From Rhodospirillaceae bacterium UBA6608 (GTDB taxonomy: Bacteria > Pseudomonadota > Alphaproteobacteria > Rhodospirillales_A > Casp-alpha2), in the NCBI GenBank assembly GCA_002433335.1, contig DJHY01000140.1, positions 2,176 to 7,311 on the forward strand: a DNA stretch of 5,136 bases, written 5' to 3'. The notes under the pieces were generated by a model. The model was not told the DNA's origin, did no database searches, and saw nothing but the letters and a program-made list of their open reading frames with translations. A program made the position numbers and the translations under genes. Positions 1 through 5,136 of the stretch are shown in pieces (position 1 is the first letter of the stretch; the number at the start of each line of letters is the position of its first letter).

Positions 1-1728
1 CGTGCCGCCGAGGCGCTGGAAACCGGGCGCTCACGCCTGGTCGTGACCGGCTTGGTGATTTCCATGGCTTTCGCCGCCCTGGGTTGGCGGGTGGTCGACC
101 TGACCCTGTTCACCGACCGGGCCGAGCCGCGGTTGGCGCGCAGCGTGTCGCCGACCGCGCCGATGCAGGAACGGGCCGATATCGTCGACCGCAACGGCAT
201 CGTCGTTGCCACGTCCCTGCCGGCCGTGTCGGTCTATGCCGATCCCAAGCATGTCCTGGACGTGCAGGAAACGGCGGACAAGCTGGTCCGTGTCCTGCCG
301 GATCTGGACCGCGACAAGCTGGAAAAGCGCCTGTCGTCGCGGGGGCGGTTCGTTTACCTGAAGCGCAACCTGACGCCGGAACAGCATTACGAAGTTCACC
401 GTCTCGGCTTGCCGGGCATTCAGTTCGAACGGGGCGAACGCCGGGTTTACCCGCAGGGCCGCCTGCTGGCCCACATCCTGGGCGTGACCGACATCGACGG
501 GCGGGGCACGGCCGGGATCGAGCGCCGTTTCGAGAAGCGTCTGACCGGTGCGGGCGAGCCGCTGCAGTTGTCCCTCGACGTGCGGATCCAGGCCATCGCC
601 CACGAAGTGCTGAACGACACCGTCACCAAGTTTTCCGCCCTGGGCGGCACGGCCATCGTGATGGACGCCAATACGTCCGAGTTGGTGGCCATGGTCTCGC
701 TGCCCGATTTCGACCCCAACCGCCCGGTCGAACTGCTGGGCGAAGCCGGGTTCAACCGCGCCACCAAGGGCGTGTACGAAATGGGCTCGACCTTCAAGCT
801 GCTGACCGCGGCGATGGCGCTGGATGCCGGGGTGGTGCCGATTTCCGGCGGCTACGACGCATCCAAGCCGATGCGTATCGCGCGCTTCTCGATCACCGAT
901 TACCACGCCAAGAACCGTTGGCTCAGCGTGCCGGAGATCCTCATTTATTCATCGAATATCGGGGCAGCCAAAATGGCCCTCGATGTGGGCACCAAAGCCC
1001 AACAGACCTACCTTGGGCGACTCGGCCTCCTGCGTCCGTCCCCTGTTGAGTTGCCTGAGGTAGGTCATCCTCTTCTCCCCGCGACCTGGCGCGAGATCAA
1101 CACCGTGACCATTTCCTACGGCCACGGTATTTCGGTCACGCCGGTCCAATTGGCCAACGCCATTGCGACCACGGTCAACGGCGGCATGTATCGCCCGGCG
1201 ACCCTGTTGAAACAGGACGTCCCCGAAGGCATCCAGGGCAACCGCGTGTTCTCGTCCGATACCTCGGCCAAGATGCGCGGCCTGATGCGTCTGGTCGTCA
1301 GCCGGGGCACCGGTAAGAACGCGGAAAAGGAAGCCGGCGGCTATCTGATCGGCGGCAAGACCGGCACGGCGGAAAAGGCCAAGGCCGGGGGCTATTCGGA
1401 TAAGGCGAATATCGCGTCCTTCGTCGGCGCGTTCCCGATCCATGCGCCGCGCTATGTGGTCTGCGTCGTCGTCGACGAACCCAAAGGCATCAAGGAATCC
1501 TTCGGCTATGCCACGGGCGGCTGGGTTGCCGCGCCGGCGGTCGGCACCATCGTCCAACGTACGGCGGGCATCATGGGGATTGCGCCGGAATACGGCATGC
1601 CCCATCTGGCCGCGACCAAGGACCTGCCGCCGATGGCCGAGGAAATCGAGGCGGCCTTGCGCCCGGCCTCTCTTCGTGAAGTTCAAGGTGTTTCCCGTCA
1701 ACCGGAGCAGGTGCGTGCGGCTGAGTGA
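1..1728 (+). CDS. ftsI: Peptidoglycan D,D-transpeptidase FtsI (PBP3), 5'-partial
   Basis: Septal class B penicillin-binding protein that cross-links pentapeptide stems during division, anchored in the inner membrane with its catalytic domain in the periplasm. Numbering by visible codon: a hydrophobic anchor at about 13-28, the RADIVDRNG element of the PBP dimerisation region at 58-66, and the transpeptidase domain from about 200 to 540. All three catalytic motifs are present: STFK with nucleophile Ser263 and Lys266, SSN at 317-319, and KTG at 453-455. Their spacing closely matches E. coli PBP3. The frame is open to base 1, and the GTG at 43 lies within the anchor without a Shine-Dalgarno sequence, so the true start is upstream; probably a few tens of residues are missing. 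575 codons are visible, near full family length. The stop at 1726-1728 lies inside murE. Codon use is atypical at about 949-1080. Family and role are secure; PBP2/MrdA is unlikely given the murE-murF-mraY context. Confidence 0.96.
   Translation, partial: RAAEALETGRSRLVVTGLVISMAFAALGWRVVDLTLFTDRAEPRLARSVSPTAPMQERADIVDRNGIVVATSLPAVSVYADPKHVLDVQETADKLVRVLPDLDRDKLEKRLSSRGRFVYLKRNLTPEQHYEVHRLGLPGIQFERGERRVYPQGRLLAHILGVTDIDGRGTAGIERRFEKRLTGAGEPLQLSLDVRIQAIAHEVLNDTVTKFSALGGTAIVMDANTSELVAMVSLPDFDPNRPVELLGEAGFNRATKGVYEMGSTFKLLTAAMALDAGVVPISGGYDASKPMRIARFSITDYHAKNRWLSVPEILIYSSNIGAAKMALDVGTKAQQTYLGRLGLLRPSPVELPEVGHPLLPATWREINTVTISYGHGISVTPVQLANAIATTVNGGMYRPATLLKQDVPEGIQGNRVFSSDTSAKMRGLMRLVVSRGTGKNAEKEAGGYLIGGKTGTAEKAKAGGYSDKANIASFVGAFPIHAPRYVVCVVVDEPKGIKESFGYATGGWVAAPAVGTIVQRTAGIMGIAPEYGMPHLAATKDLPPMAEEIEAALRPASLREVQGVSRQPEQVRAAE
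1704..1717 (+). promoter_or_regulatory. Ribosome binding site and GTG start of murE, inside ftsI
   Basis: GGAG at 1704-1707 is followed by a seven-base spacer and GTG at 1715. The site lies wholly within the last codons of ftsI, so ribosomes finishing ftsI at 1728 pass over it. The spacing, and the MRLSDM-like peptide it yields, decide the start over ATG 1730. This is inferred from spacing and family N-termini. Confidence 0.7.
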
Positions 1729-3178
1729 CATGTGGGTGGATGAGATGAACAGCGGCCATACGGTCGGTGCGGGCGGACCGGAGATCACAGGTGTGACCTG
1801 TGATTCGCGCCGCGTCGCGCCCGGCTTCCTGTTCGCGGCCATCCCCGGCGGCACCCATGACGGGCGGGAATACATCGCCGATGCCCTATCGCGCGGGGCG
1901 GCGGCGATCCTCGCCCCGCCGGGCACCCGACTTCCCGACGGATACGAGACGACCCCGCTCCTCGATACGGACAACCCACGCCGCCGCTATGCCCTGCTGG
2001 CGGCGCGGTTCTATCCGCGCCAGCCGGAAACGGTCTGCGCCGTGACCGGCACCAACGGCAAGACCTCGGTCGCGAATTTCCTGCGCCAGGTCTGGAAAAC
2101 CGCGGGGTTCCAGGCGGCCAGCGCCGGGACGCTGGGCATTCATTCCGAGGTGTTCAATCGCGACGACGGTCTGACCACGCCCGATCCGGCCGATCTGCAC
2201 GCCGACTTGGCCCATCTGGCCGAACTTGGTGTCGACCATCTGGCGATGGAGGCATCGAGCCACGGTCTGGATCAATACCGCCTGGACGGCGTGCGCGTTG
2301 CCGCCGGGGCCTTCACCAACCTGACCCGTGACCATCTGGACTATCACGGCAGCCTGGAAACCTATTTCAAGGCAAAGCGCCGCCTGTTCGACGAACTGGT
2401 CGTCGATGGCGGGGCGGCGGTCATCAATGCCGACGATGTCCATGGCGCCGAACTGATCGCGGCGGCCCAGGCCCGGCACCTGCGGGTTCGAACCTATGGC
2501 GCGCGCGGCGTGGATTTCAAACTTGTTTCGACCGCGCCCGAGGCCAGCGGCCAGCATCTGCGCCTGATGGTCGAGGGGGTTGAGAAAGATTTGTTCCTGC
2601 CCCTGGCGGGTCGGTTCCAGGCCATGAACGCGCTTTGCGCCCTTGGCCTCGCGACCGTGACCGGCGTGCCGACCGATACCGGGCTGCGCGCCCTGGCGAC
2701 CCTTGCCGGCGCGCCGGGCCGGATGGAATTGATCGGAGAGAAAACGGGCGGCGGCGCGGTCTATGTCGATTACGCCCATACCCCCGATGCGTTGGAAAAC
2801 GTGCTGCGCGCCCTGCGCCCCCATGCCAAGGGCGCGTTGTCCGTGGTGTTCGGTTGCGGCGGCGACCGCGACAAAGGCAAGCGCCCGGAAATGGGCCGCA
2901 TCGCCAGCGACCTGGCGGACCGGGTGATCGTCACCGACGATAACCCGCGCAGCGAAGACCCGGCGCAGATTCGATCCGAAATTTTGGCCACGGCCCCGGG
3001 TGCGTCGGAAATCGCCGACCGGGCCGAAGCCATCGACACCGCCGTCGCCGAATTGGGCGCGGGTGAAATACTGGTCCTGGCCGGTAAGGGGCACGAACGC
3101 GGACAGATCGTCGGCCGCACCATTCTGCCGTTCGACGACCGCGCGGTCGCCCGCGCGGCCCTGGCGGGGGAGGGCTGA
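1715..3178 (+). CDS. murE: UDP-MurNAc-L-Ala-D-Glu:meso-diaminopimelate ligase MurE
   Basis: Cytoplasmic ATP-dependent Mur ligase adding the third stem residue to UDP-MurNAc-dipeptide. I chose GTG 1715 because it gives the typical MRLSDM-like N-terminus and has GGAG seven bases upstream; ATG 1730 and ATG 1745 have weaker context. The product is 487 aa, normal for MurE. N-terminal domain, about 1-95: the ITGVTCDSR element that binds UDP-MurNAc. Central domain: P-loop GTNGKT at 112-117, TTPD at 154-157, EASSH at 179-183, NLTRDHLD at 202-209, and Lys221 in AKR, the expected carbamylated lysine. C-terminal domain: DYAHTPDAL from 352, GCGGDRD at 380-386, DNPR at 409-412 and GKGHE at 457-461. DNPR with the Gly and Glu of GKGHE is the known signature for meso-diaminopimelate rather than lysine; specificity is inferred from this. 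It overlaps ftsI by 14 nt and ends two bases before murF, suggesting coupled translation. A 21-nt perfect inverted repeat spans codons 24-30. Confidence 0.97.
   Translation: MRLSDMWVDEMNSGHTVGAGGPEITGVTCDSRRVAPGFLFAAIPGGTHDGREYIADALSRGAAAILAPPGTRLPDGYETTPLLDTDNPRRRYALLAARFYPRQPETVCAVTGTNGKTSVANFLRQVWKTAGFQAASAGTLGIHSEVFNRDDGLTTPDPADLHADLAHLAELGVDHLAMEASSHGLDQYRLDGVRVAAGAFTNLTRDHLDYHGSLETYFKAKRRLFDELVVDGGAAVINADDVHGAELIAAAQARHLRVRTYGARGVDFKLVSTAPEASGQHLRLMVEGVEKDLFLPLAGRFQAMNALCALGLATVTGVPTDTGLRALATLAGAPGRMELIGEKTGGGAVYVDYAHTPDALENVLRALRPHAKGALSVVFGCGGDRDKGKRPEMGRIASDLADRVIVTDDNPRSEDPAQIRSEILATAPGASEIADRAEAIDTAVAELGAGEILVLAGKGHERGQIVGRTILPFDDRAVARAALAGEG
1784..1804. repeat. Perfect inverted repeat within the 5' coding part of murE
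   Basis: The arms ATCACAGGT (1784-1792) and ACCTGTGAT (1796-1804) are exact reverse complements around a GTG loop. The element covers exactly codons 24-30 of murE and encodes ITGVTCD, part of the conserved UDP-MurNAc-binding N-terminal motif. In RNA it could form a nine-base-pair hairpin, extendable by one G-U pair (1783 with 1805). As DNA it is a symmetric half-site arrangement. The symmetry is seen directly; any regulatory role is unproven. Confidence 0.6.
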
Positions 3179-3183
3179 GCATG
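3169..3183 (+). promoter_or_regulatory. Ribosome binding site of murF
   Basis: A strong GGAGG at 3169-3173 lies within the last codons of murE, seven bases before ATG 3181. The murE stop (3176-3178) sits between the Shine-Dalgarno sequence and the start, an arrangement typical of translational coupling. Confidence 0.8.
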
Positions 3184-4635
3184 GGCATGCAGCGCGCTCC
3201 CTTTGTTTTGTGGAATGCCGGCGCCGCCGCGGCGGCGACCGAAGGCACGGCCGTCGGCGAATGGCAGGCCACGGGCGTTTCCATCGATACCCGAAGCTTG
3301 AGCCGCGGCGACCTGTTCGTCGCCATCCAGGGCGTTGCCTCGGACGGGCATGACCATGCCGCCCAGGCGCTGGAGAAAGGCGCTGCGGGATTGGTCATGC
3401 GCCGCGATTTCACCGGCTTGCCGGGCGATACGCCGGGTGTGCGGGTCGACGACACCACCCAGGCCTTGGAAGGTTTAGGCCGGGCCGCCCGCGACCGCTC
3501 GCGGGCCAAGATTTGCGCCGTCACCGGCAGTGTCGGCAAGACCGGCACCAAGGAAGCCCTGGCCATGATCATGGAGCGCTTCGGCGTGACCCATGCGACC
3601 CAAGGGAATTTGAACAATCATTGGGGCCTGCCGCTCAGCCTGTCGCGGATGCCGCTCGAGGCCCAGTTCGGCGTGCTGGAAATGGGCATGAACCATCCTG
3701 GTGAAATCCGCCCGCTGTCGCGCATGGCGCGGCCGCATGTGGCGCTGATCACCACGGTCGAACTGGCCCATAGCGAGTACTTCAATTCGATCGAGGACAT
3801 CGCCGACGCCAAGGCTGAAATTTTCGACGGCATGGTCGAGGGCGGCACGGCGGTGCTGAACCGCGACAATCCCATGTTCGACCGATTGGCCGCCGCCGCC
3901 AAGCGCGCGGGCGCGGGCGTGATCGTGTCCTTCGGTCGCAACGACAAGGCCGATTTCCAACTGCGCGACAGCCGGGCAGATGGCCTGGGCACCACGGTGC
4001 AGGCGCGGGCCATGGGCCATGATCTGCGTTATCGCGTCGGTGCGCCGGGCAGCCATTGGGTGATCAACAGCCTGGGCGTTTTGGCCGCCGCCAACGCCAT
4101 GGGCGCGGACCTGGATGCCGCCGCCGCGATGCTGGCGCGCTTGTCTCCGCCGAAAGGCCGGGGCAACCGAATTATCGTTCAGGTGCCGGGCGGCGAGCTG
4201 ACGGTGATCGACGAAAGCTACAACGCCAGCCCGGTCGCGGTGGTTGCCGCCATCGAGGTCCTGGGCATGAGCGAGCCCGGCGAGGGTGGGCGCCGCATCG
4301 CCGTGCTGGGCGACATGCTGGAGTTGGGCGAACAGGCCGAAGGCCTGCACCGCTCCTTGGCCGGGCCGCTGGCCGCGCGCCACATCGATGCCGTTTATAC
4401 CGCCGGGCCGAACATGGGCCGGTTGTTCGAGGAACTGCCCCGCGACATCCGCGGCGGCCACGCGGACACCTCCGACAAACTCGCACCCCTGGTTGCCTCG
4501 GCCGTGCGGCCGGGCGACGTGGTGCTGATCAAGGGATCGTTCGGATCGCGCATGGGGGCCGTCGTCGACGCCCTGCGCGCCCTGGGCGAGAGCAATGCCG
4601 ACGGCGGCCAAAGCCGCGCCGCCAACGGGGAATAA
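3181..4635 (+). CDS. murF: UDP-MurNAc-tripeptide:D-alanyl-D-alanine ligase MurF
   Basis: Cytoplasmic ATP-dependent Mur ligase that attaches the D-Ala-D-Ala dipeptide to UDP-MurNAc-tripeptide, finishing the soluble pentapeptide precursor that MraY uses next. The protein is 484 aa, usual for MurF. N-terminal domain, about 1-105: ATGVSIDTRSL followed by GDLFVAIQG. Central domain: P-loop GSVGKTGTKE starting at Gly116 with Lys120, NNHWG at 145-149, EMGMNHPGE from Glu167, AHSEYF from 196, and Lys211 in DAKAEIF, the likely carbamylated lysine. C-terminal domain: DESYNASP at 344-351, then VLGDMLELGE, then KGSFGSR at 451-457. The NNHWG, MNHPGEI and DESYNASP motifs separate it from MurE, MurC and MurD. 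ATG 3181 is preferred because GGAGG lies seven bases upstream; ATG 3187 is a poorer alternative. The gene follows murE by two bases and precedes mraY by twelve. An alanine run at about 14-19 is encoded by a GC-only palindrome. Confidence 0.97.
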   Translation: MGMQRAPFVLWNAGAAAAATEGTAVGEWQATGVSIDTRSLSRGDLFVAIQGVASDGHDHAAQALEKGAAGLVMRRDFTGLPGDTPGVRVDDTTQALEGLGRAARDRSRAKICAVTGSVGKTGTKEALAMIMERFGVTHATQGNLNNHWGLPLSLSRMPLEAQFGVLEMGMNHPGEIRPLSRMARPHVALITTVELAHSEYFNSIEDIADAKAEIFDGMVEGGTAVLNRDNPMFDRLAAAAKRAGAGVIVSFGRNDKADFQLRDSRADGLGTTVQARAMGHDLRYRVGAPGSHWVINSLGVLAAANAMGADLDAAAAMLARLSPPKGRGNRIIVQVPGGELTVIDESYNASPVAVVAAIEVLGMSEPGEGGRRIAVLGDMLELGEQAEGLHRSLAGPLAARHIDAVYTAGPNMGRLFEELPRDIRGGHADTSDKLAPLVASAVRPGDVVLIKGSFGSRMGAVVDALRALGESNADGGQSRAANGE

Positions 4636-4650
4636 GGAAAAGAAACGATG
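4634..4650 (+). promoter_or_regulatory. Ribosome binding site of mraY
   Basis: AAGGA at 4634-4638 overlaps the murF stop codon (4633-4635), with an A-rich nine-base spacer to ATG 4648. The 12-nt gap at 4636-4647 is the largest non-coding stretch in the window. It is too short for a separate promoter or a terminator hairpin. Confidence 0.8.
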
Positions 4651-5136
4651 CTCTACCAAATCCTATTCCCGATGGCGGATGAATTCGCGGTCCTCAACGT
4701 CTTCCGTTACCTGACCTTCCGCACCGGCGGCGCGATCATCACCGCGCTGATCGTCAGCTTTCTGATCGGTCCGGTTCTGATCGAACTATTGCGCTCGCGG
4801 CAGAAAGGCGGCCAGCCGATCCGCGACGATGGCCCGGAAAGCCACCTGCTGACCAAACAGGGCACGCCGACCATGGGCGGTCTGATGATCCTGATCGCCT
4901 CGGTCCTGGCGACGCTGTTGTGGATGGACCTGCAGAACGGTTTCGTCTGGACGGCGCTGGGCGTGACCATCGGCTATGGCGTGATCGGCTTCCTGGACGA
5001 TTACCTGAAAGTCACCAAGCGCAATTCGAAAGGCCTGCCCGGTAAGTTGAAGCTGGTGATGCAGGTTTCCATCGCCGGCGTCGCAGCGTTCTGGATTTCG
5101 GCCCATCTGCCTGATCCCCTGGCGACGACACTGGCC
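4648..5136 (+). CDS. mraY: Phospho-N-acetylmuramoyl-pentapeptide transferase MraY, 3'-partial
   Basis: Polytopic inner-membrane enzyme that transfers phospho-MurNAc-pentapeptide from UDP to undecaprenyl phosphate, making lipid I. Translating from ATG 4648 gives 163 codons with no stop, so the frame runs off the right edge; full-length family members are about 360 aa, so a little under half is visible. Seen here: N-terminus MLYQILFPMADEF, a likely first membrane helix at about 28-48, the signature KQGTPTMGGLMIL from residue 70, helices at about 77-95 and 98-116, and GFLDDYLK with Asp117 and Asp118, the expected conserved aspartate pair. A fourth helix lies at about 132-153. The later catalytic aspartate and histidine motifs lie outside the window. 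AAGGA is nine bases upstream of the ATG and overlaps the murF stop. The position after murF is the standard dcw order; WecA-type transferases are excluded by the PTMGG signature and context. Confidence 0.97.
   Translation, partial: MLYQILFPMADEFAVLNVFRYLTFRTGGAIITALIVSFLIGPVLIELLRSRQKGGQPIRDDGPESHLLTKQGTPTMGGLMILIASVLATLLWMDLQNGFVWTALGVTIGYGVIGFLDDYLKVTKRNSKGLPGKLKLVMQVSIAGVAAFWISAHLPDPLATTLA

Noticed and set aside
43..45. GTG 43 as the ftsI start
   Set aside because: The frame is open upstream to base 1, the codon lies inside the membrane anchor, and no Shine-Dalgarno sequence precedes it. The gene is cut by the window edge.
84..1049. Plus-strand open frame of 321 codons within ftsI in another frame
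   Set aside because: It has a low-complexity Arg/Gly/Ala/Pro composition and overlaps intact FtsI motifs. It is a frame shadow.
1442..1714. N-terminal extension of murE back to ATG 1442
   Set aside because: It would overlap ftsI by almost 290 nt, gives an Arg/Pro-rich peptide unlike any MurE N-terminus, and makes the protein about 90 residues too long. The GTG at 1715 fits better.
1886..3094. Long minus-strand open frame of 402 codons antisense to murE, with similar ones antisense to ftsI (949-1974) and murF (3475-4659)
   Set aside because: In GC-rich DNA with strong G/C third-position bias, the antisense frames stay open by composition. The translations are rich in Arg, Gly, Gln and His, show no recognisable domain and oppose well-supported genes.
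3222..3237. 16-bp perfect GC-only palindrome near the murF start
   Set aside because: It is built of GCC/GCG alanine codons in a poly-Ala stretch, so codon composition explains the symmetry.
4007..4020. Tandem GGGCCAT repeat in murF
   Set aside because: There are only two 7-base copies within coding sequence, which is expected by chance in DNA of this composition.
4451..4551. KGSFGSR in MurF, where some homologues have a different residue in place of Phe454
   Set aside because: This position varies across MurF proteins (E. coli differs here too), so no functional change can be claimed.
4636..4647. Possible promoter or terminator between murF and mraY
   Set aside because: The gap is 12 nt and holds only the A-rich Shine-Dalgarno spacer, with no hairpin and no -35/-10 pair.

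Overview
This window is a compact, all-plus-strand stretch of the division and cell wall (dcw) cluster of a GC-rich, Gram-negative bacterium. The order is ftsI (5' end outside the window), murE, murF, mraY (3' end outside the window). The protein sequences read like alphaproteobacterial versions, probably from a Rhodospirillales-type lineage. That placement rests on recognising sequence style, GC-ending codon preference and gene order, not on a search.

Layout: 1-1728 is the septal peptidoglycan transpeptidase FtsI/PBP3, open at the left edge. 1715-3178 is MurE, UDP-MurNAc-tripeptide ligase, predicted meso-diaminopimelate specific; its GTG start lies inside the end of ftsI, a 14-nt overlap. 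3181-4635 is MurF, UDP-MurNAc-pentapeptide ligase, two bases after murE. 4648-5136 is the first 163 codons of MraY, the lipid I synthase, after a 12-nt spacer. No intergenic region is long enough for an obvious promoter or terminator, so the four genes are almost certainly co-transcribed and probably translationally coupled.

Together the genes make and use the peptidoglycan precursor. MurE adds the third stem residue and MurF adds D-Ala-D-Ala, both in the cytoplasm. MraY moves the finished phospho-MurNAc-pentapeptide onto undecaprenyl phosphate at the inner membrane. FtsI cross-links the pentapeptide stems at the division septum.

I found no mobile element, RNA gene, CRISPR array or unknown gene, and no sign of a novel system. 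Two small anomalies deserve a look: a perfect 9-bp-arm inverted repeat in the start of murE (1784-1804), and a patch of atypical codon use in ftsI (about 949-1080) that begins at the SxN active-site motif.
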